From Fischerella sp. PCC 9431 (lineage in GTDB: Bacteria; Cyanobacteriota; Cyanobacteriia; Cyanobacteriales; Nostocaceae): DNA of 64,000 nucleotides. Under the pieces are notes generated by a model that was not told where the DNA came from, ran no database searches, and was given only the letters and a program-made list of their open reading frames with translations. Position 1 is the stretch's first letter. The number at the start of each line of letters is the position of its first letter. Made by a program: the position numbers and the translations under genes. Shown piece after piece: positions 1 to 7,911 of this stretch. Where the stretch lies: NCBI RefSeq assembly GCF_000447295.1, contig NZ_KE650771.1:1175869-1239868 (forward strand), written 5' to 3'.

Positions 1-1
1 T

Positions 2-436
2 GACCGTCAGGGTGAGGTAGAACGAGAAACTACTAACGGAACTGCTTTAACAAATAAACCTTTGGTGGTGTTAGTAGACAAAGGTAGTGCTAGTGCTAGT
101 GAAATTCTTTCAGGCGCATTGCAGGACAACAAGCGTGCAGTCATAGTGGGTAGTCAGACCTTTGGTAAAGGTCTAGTACAGTCTGTGCGTCCCTTAGATG
201 ATGGTTCAGGATTAGCGGTAACGATCGCCAAATATCATACCCCCCTTGGTAGAGACATCAACAAACATGGGATTGATCCGAACATCGTAGTGGATTTAAG
301 TGATAAGCAGCGACAAGACTTGTGGATCAAAGAACGAGAGAAAGTCGCTACTTTAGCAGATCCACAATTCGCTAAAGCTGTGGAAGTCTTAGGCAAAGAA
401 ATTGCAGCGAAAGGGACAAACGCACAAAAAAATTAA
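2..436 (+). CDS. S41 carboxy-terminal processing peptidase (3' part)
   Basis: Partial gene: the frame is open from base 2, so the signal peptide, PDZ domain and first half of the protease lie outside the window. What remains is the end of the S41 (CtpA/Prc) catalytic domain. It has the nucleophile Ser in a GSASASE motif and, about 25 residues later, the general-base Lys in TFGKG, followed by the usual YHTPLGRDI segment and a short charged tail. The family acts in the lumen or periplasm; cyanobacterial CtpA matures the PSII D1 precursor, but cyanobacteria carry several paralogues and the visible part does not say which one this is. Confidence 0.93.
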   Translation, partial: DRQGEVERETTNGTALTNKPLVVLVDKGSASASEILSGALQDNKRAVIVGSQTFGKGLVQSVRPLDDGSGLAVTIAKYHTPLGRDINKHGIDPNIVVDLSDKQRQDLWIKEREKVATLADPQFAKAVEVLGKEIAAKGTNAQKN

Positions 437-445
437 TTTTTGCCT

Positions 446-637
446 TTAGACTGGTTGGCACTTACCCGCCCTAATCAGTCCCACACGACGAGCGATCGCT
501 TCCCCTTGCGATTCAAAGGGACCCCACTTCTCCATAATTTCTGGATCGTCATCCCCAGCAACTTCATCGCTGGGGATGATTTCGCAATTTCCAGCAGGGC
601 GCTTGACAATATATACTTTTTGTGGTGTTGTTTCCAT
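446..637 (-). CDS. Small conserved cyanobacterial protein (63 aa)
   Basis: A 63-residue ORF convergent with the protease gene. The sequence is well formed, with a KVYIVKRPAGNCEIIP opening, an acidic stretch and a WGPFESQGEAIARRVGLIRA ending, and it ends on its own stop 10 bp from the protease stop. From memory it resembles a short protein common in cyanobacteria that is sometimes labelled a DDE-transposase-family protein. No transposase catalytic motif fits in 63 residues, so that label should not be trusted. No function can be given. The ribosome binding site is weak. Confidence 0.6.
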   Translation of the reverse strand: METTPQKVYIVKRPAGNCEIIPSDEVAGDDDPEIMEKWGPFESQGEAIARRVGLIRAGKCQPV

Positions 638-781
638 AATCTTGACAATCTATTTGCTTGCTGAAGAAATTTTAAAGCTTCGGGGCATCCGGTGGAATTG
701 ATGGGTAAATGGTTAATAGTAGCAAGCACTACATTAATGATTTCAACTCATAAACCTGCTTGAATATCAAGGATCTATCCC

Positions 782-1450
782 ATGACTTCCCAGCAATTAG
801 CCACCGATCACACAACAGATTTAGATGCGATTAAGCAATCTGGTTTTGAACCATCTGATCAAGTTGTAGGTACTGTTGTCACAAAAGTTGTCACCAAAGA
901 CTTAAATGGTATTAAGCTGTGTGAATTTCAACAGCCAATCAACTGCTGTAACATCACTTCCATCGCCTATGCACTCACAGCACTAGGGTATCCAACAACA
1001 GTAGATGAGGTTTTCTATGTTACAAGATTACCGATCGCTACTGTTTTAGATGATGGTATGACCCTCGCCGAAACTTATGACACTTGTGTTAATTATGTGA
1101 ATGGCGCAAAATTAGACGTGAGTGTCAGACTCGAACATTTTGACAAAGTTTCCATGAGTTTGGATGCTTTTGTCAAAGAAATTGAAAACGCTGTCCAGGA
1201 TGACAAAGACATTCATATATTAAATTTTAATGTCGGCATTGCCCACGAAGTTAGCTTTGCGGGTGGTCATTTCTCCTTAGTAGCAGATTATGATCCCACA
1301 ACACAGGAGATTACTGTAGCTGACACTAACCCCAAAAAATATACACGCTTCTGGAAATGTCCGATAGACAGAATGTACAAAGCTTGTGTAGATAAAGATT
1401 TATCTGCTACCCGCTCTCGTGGGATGATAGTTATCCGGAAAAATTCTTAG
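782..1450 (+). CDS. Phytochelatin synthase-like cysteine peptidase
   Basis: A 222-residue protein with the fold signature of the phytochelatin synthase (peptidase C83) family. The candidate triad is visible: Cys56 in NCCNITSIAYAL, His163 in GGHFSLVADYD, and Asp181 in ADTNPKKY, at nearly the positions known for plant PCS1 (C56, H162, D180). Plant enzymes make phytochelatins from glutathione under heavy-metal stress. Prokaryotic PCS-like proteins mostly hydrolyse glutathione to gamma-Glu-Cys. The plant C-terminal metal-sensing half is absent here, as in other bacterial members. There is no signal peptide, so it is probably cytosolic. An AAGGA upstream supports this ATG. Stands alone between unrelated genes. 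Confidence 0.85.
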   Translation: MTSQQLATDHTTDLDAIKQSGFEPSDQVVGTVVTKVVTKDLNGIKLCEFQQPINCCNITSIAYALTALGYPTTVDEVFYVTRLPIATVLDDGMTLAETYDTCVNYVNGAKLDVSVRLEHFDKVSMSLDAFVKEIENAVQDDKDIHILNFNVGIAHEVSFAGGHFSLVADYDPTTQEITVADTNPKKYTRFWKCPIDRMYKACVDKDLSATRSRGMIVIRKNS

Positions 1451-1701
1451 TCAGAATTTTGGAATTTGGATAACTAAAAGTAAGTAATAAACCGGGTCTG
1501 AATTGAACCCATAGTTTTTTTTGAATCGGCTTTTACTCCCAAATTTTATCCTGTTCCCTTATAAAAAAACCCCAATTCTCAGACGAGGTTTAATCAAATT
1601 ACTGTAGGGTATGTTAAGCGCTGTTTTTCAATCTGATATTGTCGCGAAAATATAATCTAAGCGCTTAATGCACCACTCATAACACACTGGAGTGGTTTAC
1701 C

Positions 1702-2613
1702 CTATTTCATTTCCTGTTGAAGTAAGATCGGTACTGTGCCTTTTTCAGAACCAATCACAATAATCTTAGAGTTGGGAGATTGTGCTAATTTTTCAGTAGC
1801 TTCTATGGCTCGCAATTGGAGTACAGAATTGCTCAGTCCATTAGTAATAATTTTTTGAGAATCAGCTATACCCTTAGCTTCTATACGTTTGCGTTCTGCT
1901 TCTTGACGTTCTTTTTCTAGAATAAATTTCATTCGCTGATTTTCTTGTTCAGCTTTGAGTTTTTCTTGAATAGCTGCTTGCAAACTGTCAGGCATTTTGA
2001 CATTTCTTAACAAAGTTTCTTCGACAATAAAACCCAAGGGAAGTAACTGTTGATTGAGCTGTTGATCCAGTTGCTGGACTATTTCTTGACGTTTGGTTGA
2101 ATAAATAGCTGTTGCTGGGTAGTTAGCTGTAATAGCACGAATTGTTGAGCGAAATCTAGAATTTACTAATTGTGTCTCGTCAACGCCAATATTTTTATAT
2201 ACTGTTGCTGCTTTTTGTGGATCGAGTTTGTATTGCAGACTCACATCAAGATTTAAACTCAATCCTTCTTGAGATGTGGTGTCTACGTTTTCCTTAACAT
2301 CTTTTAAGCGTGTAGAAAAATTGATTACCTTTACAAAAGGATTCATCAAGTGGACACCTGAATTAAAGGTATCATCGGAAACTTGACCAAATAAGTTGGC
2401 AACTCCAACGTTACCTGGTGGTACAATGACTAAAAGTCGGGAAATAGAAGCAAGTAGAGCGATCGCACCAATTAAGATACTAACTATGCGAATTACCGAG
2501 CGCGATCGCTCATTAGATATTTTTTCAGAGTTTAAATAGATAAAAATTGCAATCAGGCTTGTTAAGAGAGAGAATATAAAGCCCATAAGTATTACCTGTA
2601 TAGTTAAGATCAA
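1702..2613 (-). CDS. Prohibitin/SPFH (band 7) domain membrane protein
   Basis: A 303-residue protein. Two hydrophobic stretches (about 5-27 and 41-65) are followed by the SPFH signature VPPGNVGVANLFG, the STRLKDVKENVDTTSQEG core, and a long charged, coiled-coil-prone segment (about 205-250, rich in Glu/Gln/Lys/Arg). The C-terminal part SNSVLQLRAIEATEKLAQ is typical of prohibitins. Such proteins form ring-like oligomers on membranes and act as scaffolds or protease regulators (HflK/C). The first codons and the 5' flank of this gene are partly duplicated about 750 bp away (see 3310-3560), so that copy should not be read as a second gene. Confidence 0.9.
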   Translation of the reverse strand: MILTIQVILMGFIFSLLTSLIAIFIYLNSEKISNERSRSVIRIVSILIGAIALLASISRLLVIVPPGNVGVANLFGQVSDDTFNSGVHLMNPFVKVINFSTRLKDVKENVDTTSQEGLSLNLDVSLQYKLDPQKAATVYKNIGVDETQLVNSRFRSTIRAITANYPATAIYSTKRQEIVQQLDQQLNQQLLPLGFIVEETLLRNVKMPDSLQAAIQEKLKAEQENQRMKFILEKERQEAERKRIEAKGIADSQKIITNGLSNSVLQLRAIEATEKLAQSPNSKIIVIGSEKGTVPILLQQEMK

Positions 2614-2678
2614 TCAATACTTAACCACTACAGTATATGGACTAGTTGCAAGCAACGTCATGTTTGGTAAATTTTAAT

Positions 2679-2768
2679 TCATTTTGCGATTCGCTCAAGT
2701 TCCTCCCGTAGAACTCGTCTGAGAATTTCCTCTAAAGCCTCACGTCGCTGCTGAGAGTTGAGTATTTT
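2679..2768 (-). pseudogene. Possible short gene remnant with charged helix
   Basis: A 29-codon open stretch with no usable start codon encodes a strongly charged amphipathic segment (SQQRREALEEILRRVLREEL) ending in a stop. It lies between the SPFH gene and the antitoxin gene, inside the segment bracketed by the direct duplication. The composition looks like the tail of a real helical protein rather than random sequence, but the stretch is too short to assign. An intergenic coincidence is equally possible. Confidence 0.25.
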
Positions 2769-2809
2769 AAACTAAAATTAGCGTCATTAACTCGGCAAAG
2801 AGAGTTCTC

Positions 2810-3052
2810 ATGTCTCATCTTCCCGTCAACGAGGCTCAACATCAGCTACAACAACTCATCGATCAAGTTGTCGAATCTCACAAGCCTGTTCTCATCAGAG
2901 GCGAACATAGTAATGCTATCCTTGTTGCTGAACAGGATTGGTCGGCGATTCAGGAAACTTTATACTTGTTATCTGTTCCTGGAATGCGAGAATCTATCAA
3001 AACGGGTTTAGCAACTCCTATTGAGGAATGTGATGAGGAATTGGACTGGTGA
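2810..3052 (+). CDS. Phd/YefM-family antitoxin
   Basis: An 80-residue protein matching the Phd/YefM antitoxin family: N-terminal DNA-binding part (MSHLPVNEAQHQLQQLIDQV), the PVLIRGEHSNAILVAEQDW core, then an acidic C-terminal tail that would wrap the toxin (EECDEELDW). An AGAGAG-type ribosome binding site precedes the ATG. The stop overlaps the start of the downstream toxin ORF (GTGA), the usual coupling in such modules. It probably represses its own promoter. The partner toxin is truncated, so this antitoxin may now act without an active toxin. Confidence 0.9.
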   Translation: MSHLPVNEAQHQLQQLIDQVVESHKPVLIRGEHSNAILVAEQDWSAIQETLYLLSVPGMRESIKTGLATPIEECDEELDW

Positions 3053-3252
3053 GTTGGAAGTTGGTTTATACAAAGCAAGCTCAAAAAGATGCAAAGAAGT
3101 TAGCCACCAGCAACTTGAAGAATAAAGCTGAAGAACTACTAGAAACACTCAAAGAAAACCCTTTTCAAAATCCTCCACCGTATGAAAAGTTAGTTGGTGA
3201 TTTATCAGGTGCTTACTCACGACGGATAAATATTCAGCACCGTTTGGTATAA
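3049..3252 (+). pseudogene. Txe/YoeB-family mRNA interferase, C-terminally truncated
   Basis: A GTG start overlaps the antitoxin stop. The protein (MSWKLVYTKQAQKDAKKLAT...) follows the YoeB family through the NPFQNPPPYEKLVGDLSGAYSRRINIQHRLV block, then stops at residue 67. Family members run to about 84-90 residues, and the lost end holds the last beta strand and the catalytic His-Tyr pair (H83/Y84 in E. coli YoeB). The conserved HRLV Arg is kept. The codons after the stop (TAA AAA CTA GAG) suggest a small deletion or shift just after HRLV. Probably inactive as an RNase. A short but functional variant is less likely. Confidence 0.75.
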
Positions 3253-3309
3253 AAACTAGAGAATGTAAGCTTTTCTTTCTTTTTCAGCAAGCCCTCATTA
3301 CATATTTTA

Positions 3310-3560
3310 CTAGAGTTTAAATTGTAATCAGGCTTATTTAAGAGGCAGAATATAAAGTCCATAAGTATGGCCTGTAGAGTTAAGATGCAAGCCCTACTTA
3401 ACTACTACAGTATATGGACTAATACGGTTCAGTTAAGAATTTTTAGTACCAAAAATTGGTCTGTAGAGACGCTTCAAATAGCGCGTCTCTACAAAGGATT
3501 ATGTGCTTATCTGAACCGTATTGGTATATGGACTAGTTGTTAGCAACGTCCATTTTAATT
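3310..3560. repeat. Degenerate copy of the SPFH gene 5' end and upstream region
   Basis: Bases 3310-3420 plus 3535-3560 align with about 2527-2675, the first ~28 codons and upstream flank of the SPFH gene. Shared blocks include AATCAGGCTT, AGAATATAAAG, CCATAAGTAT, CTACAGTATATGGACT and TAGCAACGTC/AAGCAACGTC. The copy carries small indels and is interrupted by a 103-bp MITE-like element. Together with 2527-2675 it brackets the toxin-antitoxin pair in direct orientation. Confidence 0.75.
3421..3523. mobile_element. MITE-like element with 17-bp TIRs and 11-bp target duplication
   Basis: The left end is AATACGGTTCAGTTAAG and the right end, read inverted, is AATACGGTTCAGATAAG (one mismatch). The flanks are identical 11-mers GTATATGGACT at 3410-3420 and 3524-3534. 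The empty site is preserved in the SPFH upstream region at about 2632-2660. The interior contains a GTAGAGACGC...GCGTCTCTAC hairpin of the kind scattered in this genome. There is no ORF, so it is non-autonomous. Confidence 0.8.
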
Positions 3561-3561
3561 T

Positions 3562-5316
3562 CTATAAAATATGCCATACTTTTTTCGCTAATTGAGTAAG
3601 CATTTCTTGGCGTCTTTCAATATCTTTAGAATTCCATTCATCAAACACTTCCAAATCTCTAACAGCACGGTCTACTGCTGTGTTTACACCAATATTGATT
3701 TTCTCGGTGATAGACTTCGTAAGCAAAAATTTAGATTTAACGTAAGCAAATTGTTTTTCCTTAAAAATCTTATTTTTAATTGAAGTATTAATTGATTTTT
3801 CAATAAGTGTAAGATTGCCAAGCCTTTTTGTGTAATTATCTATTTCACCAGGTTTGTCAAAAAATGTTTTTATTTTATCGTTTTTTTGAGGTAATATATG
3901 CTCTATTTCTACTTTAGAGTTTATATAATTTTTTAAATCGGTGTGTGCTGCAATACTACCATAAGCTTTTTCATCAATATATTGTGTCATTTTGGCTAAA
4001 ATATATTGCAAAATCTTTTTCTGTACATCAGATTCATTCATCTGACGGAAAGATTCTTCAAAACGCTTGGCCAATTTTTGTTTAGCAGGCTGAATATTTT
4101 CAGATATAAACGTTTCAAGATCAGATTTACTATAGACTTTTCTTAGTTTTTCACTCCATTGAGTCAATAAATTTTCAAGTTTACTAGTTCCTTCTCTTGT
4201 TACAATATGTACAAATAGAAAATCCTCAATTTGTCTACATAGTTCTGTAAATATATCTATTGATAAATGCTGCGATGCTAATAGCAGTATCAAATGCTGT
4301 TTAGTAGAAAAATAAGATATGTTTAACAGGTAGCGGTTCGCTTCCCCAGATTTGTTCTTGCCTTTTTTAAAATTGAAAAAAGCTTCTGCCGAATCGACAA
4401 GATTATCCACAAATTCTAGGGGTTGTTCTACATAGTTGCACTTGTCCTTGTTTTCAATAAACCAATCATATATTCTATCTTCTCTAAGTCTCTCTCCTGT
4501 ATCAAATTTTGCAGTTATATAGTATCTAAGAAACCGCAAAGGTTTTTCATCTGCTTTAAACAATATATCAATCATTTCTTTCCATTGCATTTTAAGCTTG
4601 TCAAAATTTTTACCTTCTAAATGCATAAACATAAGGTTTTTAAGCAAATCCATAGCATTGAGACTTACTCCGCGATTATTGATAGTTGCAAAAACTGTAA
4701 GTGCATGTGATATATTCTTTGTTTCTACACGTACTAGTTTGACATTTTTAATCAAGCACGCATAAAACTGCTTTACCTGTTGAATATCTTCATCAAATTT
4801 TTCTTTTAAGAATTCTACTATACAAATATAGGCATTTTTAATTTTTTGAACAGAACTAGTATTAGGTACATCATTAAAACTTTCTTGCCGTGCAATTTTT
4901 TCTAAAACACCACGGCTATCTTCATACTGAAGCTCTATTCTATCTCTAAATCTTTCATTACCATATTGATCTACATACGAAGAAGCTATAAATGATTTCA
5001 GAGAATCTAGAGATTCTTGAGGTTTGACTTGTTCTCGATAATCTCTTACTGCACAAAGAATTAAGTATGCTGTAGTCATTCTTTGTTGCCCATCAATTAA
5101 TTCAAAGGCTCCTTGATATTCACATACAATAATGCTGCCAATAAAATACTCCCAATCTGATCCAGATTTATTTCTATAAAATTCTCGATAAATATCTTCA
5201 AGAAGTTCACGAACTTGTTTTTCTTCCCAAACATACTCACGTTGATAAGCTCTAACTACATAAAAATCCCTAAATACTTGTTCTAAAGTATAGTCATGAG
5301 ATTCAATTATTGCCAT
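3562..5316 (-). CDS. DUF262-DUF1524 protein, GmrSD/BrxU-like
   Basis: A 584-residue protein. The N-terminal DUF262 (ParB/Srx-like nucleotide-binding) domain has the hallmark LIDGQQRMTTAYLIL at about 76-90. The helical middle ends in a C-terminal DUF1524 HNH-like domain with VEIEHILPQ and LGNLTLIEKSINTSIKN. In GmrSD and BrxU type IV restriction systems these two domains use NTP to cut glucosylated or otherwise modified phage DNA. A single-chain fusion with both motif sets intact is the common form. It lies next to a toxin-antitoxin remnant and is more AT-rich than the adjacent EF-G gene, consistent with a transferred defence gene. A good ribosome binding site (GGAGA) precedes the ATG. Substrate unknown. 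Confidence 0.85.
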   Translation of the reverse strand: MAIIESHDYTLEQVFRDFYVVRAYQREYVWEEKQVRELLEDIYREFYRNKSGSDWEYFIGSIIVCEYQGAFELIDGQQRMTTAYLILCAVRDYREQVKPQESLDSLKSFIASSYVDQYGNERFRDRIELQYEDSRGVLEKIARQESFNDVPNTSSVQKIKNAYICIVEFLKEKFDEDIQQVKQFYACLIKNVKLVRVETKNISHALTVFATINNRGVSLNAMDLLKNLMFMHLEGKNFDKLKMQWKEMIDILFKADEKPLRFLRYYITAKFDTGERLREDRIYDWFIENKDKCNYVEQPLEFVDNLVDSAEAFFNFKKGKNKSGEANRYLLNISYFSTKQHLILLLASQHLSIDIFTELCRQIEDFLFVHIVTREGTSKLENLLTQWSEKLRKVYSKSDLETFISENIQPAKQKLAKRFEESFRQMNESDVQKKILQYILAKMTQYIDEKAYGSIAAHTDLKNYINSKVEIEHILPQKNDKIKTFFDKPGEIDNYTKRLGNLTLIEKSINTSIKNKIFKEKQFAYVKSKFLLTKSITEKINIGVNTAVDRAVRDLEVFDEWNSKDIERRQEMLTQLAKKVWHIL

Positions 5317-5389
5317 TTATCTCTCCATTGCACGTTCACAGTTATACCAAAATACTATACGTAATATTTTTTGAAAGCTAGCATAAAAT

Positions 5390-5421
5390 GTGTAAAATAA
5401 AAGACACCCCCAAAGGGTGTC
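5390..5421 (-). terminator. Rho-independent-type terminator after the EF-G-like gene
   Basis: Read on the minus strand: stem GACACCC, loop, GGGTGTC, then TTTTATTTT. It lies about 75 bp beyond the EF-G-like stop codon and upstream of the DUF262 gene, so it probably separates the two units. Confidence 0.75.
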
Positions 5422-5495
5422 CCTAGATTACTGCCAAAATCAGCAGCTTGAAAATTCACTGGACTTAAGAGTATTCCAAAATCTAAAATCCCAAA

Positions 5496-7544
5496 CTATT
5501 TGCTATTACCATTTCCTCCATTACTACCATTAGTAGTTAAAATGCGTTCAGCCAGTTTATCGGGAACTTCTTGAAGATGGTCAAATTCCCAGTGGAACGA
5601 ACCGACGCCGAGAGTTTGCGATCGCAATTCAACGATAAAATTATGCATCTCGGCTTGTGGTAAGTAGGCTGTGAGACTATCCCAACCTTGCCAATCATGG
5701 ATGGCTTCGTAACCTAATATTTGTCCTCGTCTACCACTTACCAACTGCATGACTTTGGAAGTAAATTCGCTGGGGGTTGTGACTTGCACCCGTAAAATTG
5801 GTTCTAACAGAGTGGGTTGACACTGAGTCATTCCGGTTTGCATTGCTACACGGGCGGCTTGCCTAAATGCTTGTTCGGAACTATCAACGGTGTGATAAGA
5901 ACCGTTAGTTAAAGTTACCGCTACATCTACAACCGGGAAACCTAAAGGTCCATGTGCTAAAAATTCCCGCACACCCATTTCTACACCGGGAATATACTGT
6001 CTGGGAACCACACCACCAACAATGGTTTCCTTAAAGTTAAAGCCTTCACCCCGTGATAAGGGTTGGATGTCGAGATAAACATCCCCGAATTGACCGTGAC
6101 CACCACTTTGGTGTTTATAGCGCCCGTGAACTGATGAAGCTGGTTTGCGGATGGTTTCTTTATAAGGGATTTGTGGCAAGTGGGTTGTCATCGGTAGATT
6201 ATACTTGCGGCGCAGGCGGTCTAATGCCACTTGTAAATGAATCTCGCCTTGACCCCAAAGAATGACTTCGTGAGTATCACCGTGTTGTTCCCAAGCCAGT
6301 GATGGATCTTCTTCTAATAATTTGGTGATCGCACCACTTAGTTTAACTTCATCGTTGCGTTTTTCAGGAATAATCGCCAGGGCGTAAACTGGTTCGAGTT
6401 GTCCAGTTTTGGGTAACTCTTTGGCAGCAGCACTACATAATGTGTCTCCTGTCTTGATACCCTCCATCCGGCTTAAAGCCACAATTTCTCCAGCCCCGAC
6501 TTGATTAATTTGGTGTAGCTGTTGTCCCATCGGATGATAAATACCACCAGCACGAACACCGTTGAGGACTATACCATCGGTGAGTTTACCTTGCCAAACC
6601 CGCACCAAGGAAAGTTTACCGCCTTGGGGAGTGTAGTAAGTTTTTAATACTTGAGCAATAGTAGCATCGTCTTTTTTCCTGCTACCTAAGCGACGTTCGG
6701 CTGTGGTTTCTGGTTCTGGTGCTTCCCGCACTAAAGCTTCTAGCAGGGGTCTGACTCCGTAATCTTGTTCGGCGACACCAAAGAACACTGGTACTACCAA
6801 ATCTGCCCCTAATTCCATTTTTAAATCTTTGAGGATTTCCTCTTGGGGCGGTTCAATGTCTTCTAAAAGTTCTTCTAGTAAGTGGTCGTCAAAATCAGCT
6901 AAAGCTTCGAGCATTTCTGCTCGTGCAATATGTTCTTCTTCTTTTAATTCTTCAGGAAAAGGAACAGGATCAGCAGGTGCGCCGGAATGATAGTGATATG
7001 CTTGCTCGCTTACTAAGTCAATAAAACCAATTAGCTGTTCTCCCCCCATAATTGGGTATTGATGGGCAACTAGGGGACGACTAGAAACAGCTTTGAGGGC
7101 GTGCAGTGTTTCTAAGACATGGATGTTCGCCCGATCCATTTTGTTGACAAAGACTAGGTGAGGAATTTCCCAGTCATCCAAAAATTTAAATAGAGGTGCA
7201 AGAGTGAGGACGCGCTCGTTGATTGGTTCACAAACTACAATTGCTGCATCGACTCCGATGAGGGCGTTATAAGTTTCTTGAGCAAATTCTACACTGCCGG
7301 GACAGTCAATAAAGGTGAAGCGGATATCATTATATTCAGTGTTAGCAGTGCTGACTTCTACGCTCATTTGGCGATCGCGTGCTTCTTGAGAGCTATCGCC
7401 GACTGTGTTACTATCCTTAACGCTGCCTTTACGAGAAATAGCGCCTGTGACAAATAACAAGCTTTCTAGTAAGGTTGTTTTTCCACTCAAATAAGGACCG
7501 ACAATTGCGACGTTTCGCGAACCCGATTTTACTTTTTCGTTCAT
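5496..7544 (-). CDS. EF-G-like translational GTPase (EF-G paralogue)
   Basis: A 682-residue protein with the full domain order of EF-G: G domain with P-loop GPYLSGKT, switch DCPG and NKMD; domain II (about 285-365); domain III (EEDPSLAWEQ); domain IV (VHGRYKHQSGGHGQFGDV); and domain V. It belongs to the divergent EF-G-like group, not the ribosomal-operon fusA: it is shorter, has an unusual P-loop, and sits far from rpsL/rpsG/tuf. Such paralogues occur throughout cyanobacteria; their role (stress translation or ribosome recycling) is not settled. A strong AAGGAG precedes the ATG. Confidence 0.88.
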   Translation of the reverse strand: MNEKVKSGSRNVAIVGPYLSGKTTLLESLLFVTGAISRKGSVKDSNTVGDSSQEARDRQMSVEVSTANTEYNDIRFTFIDCPGSVEFAQETYNALIGVDAAIVVCEPINERVLTLAPLFKFLDDWEIPHLVFVNKMDRANIHVLETLHALKAVSSRPLVAHQYPIMGGEQLIGFIDLVSEQAYHYHSGAPADPVPFPEELKEEEHIARAEMLEALADFDDHLLEELLEDIEPPQEEILKDLKMELGADLVVPVFFGVAEQDYGVRPLLEALVREAPEPETTAERRLGSRKKDDATIAQVLKTYYTPQGGKLSLVRVWQGKLTDGIVLNGVRAGGIYHPMGQQLHQINQVGAGEIVALSRMEGIKTGDTLCSAAAKELPKTGQLEPVYALAIIPEKRNDEVKLSGAITKLLEEDPSLAWEQHGDTHEVILWGQGEIHLQVALDRLRRKYNLPMTTHLPQIPYKETIRKPASSVHGRYKHQSGGHGQFGDVYLDIQPLSRGEGFNFKETIVGGVVPRQYIPGVEMGVREFLAHGPLGFPVVDVAVTLTNGSYHTVDSSEQAFRQAARVAMQTGMTQCQPTLLEPILRVQVTTPSEFTSKVMQLVSGRRGQILGYEAIHDWQGWDSLTAYLPQAEMHNFIVELRSQTLGVGSFHWEFDHLQEVPDKLAERILTTNGSNGGNGNSK

Positions 7545-7911
7545 AAAAACTCCTTTGCGGCCTATGTTTATAACCGCCTAATAGTTGAGTTATGAAGAGT
7601 TCAAAACCGTTATTTAGAAAATTATCCCGTCTTTAATTTGACATTAACTCGCCTTTAACCGCGCGGCAAAGAATCGTATTTTGTTGTAAGATTTCGGTCA
7701 TTATTAATTACAATATTTAAATTTATTTATATAAACTTGTACTTTAGTAAAAATATTGCCATCCTCACCAAATCTTTGTTAATAGAACGTAACTAAATGT
7801 AGTTGCAAGATAGTGTCAATGAAAAAATTTCACTGCCAAGCATGAAAATAGGACTCCTCCTAAACCCCTATACCCTCACACCCCTACACCCCTTTCAAGT
7901 CAGTAAAGCAT
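7545..7911. other. Divergent intergenic region with C-rich repeat
   Basis: 367 bp between the divergently transcribed EF-G-like and TPR genes; it must hold both promoters, but no convincing -10/-35 pair can be defended. The last ~60 bp (about 7850-7898) is a degenerate C-rich repeat (CACACCCCTACACCCC) that recurs at about 62930-62955 after the SpoIID gene. Confidence 0.5.

Noticed and set aside
446..637. Reading the small protein as a transposase
   Set aside because: 63 residues cannot hold a DDE domain, and no inverted ends or target duplication flank it.
3310..3420. Second SPFH gene start
   Set aside because: It is a decayed duplicate with indels that break the frame; no downstream coding part exists.
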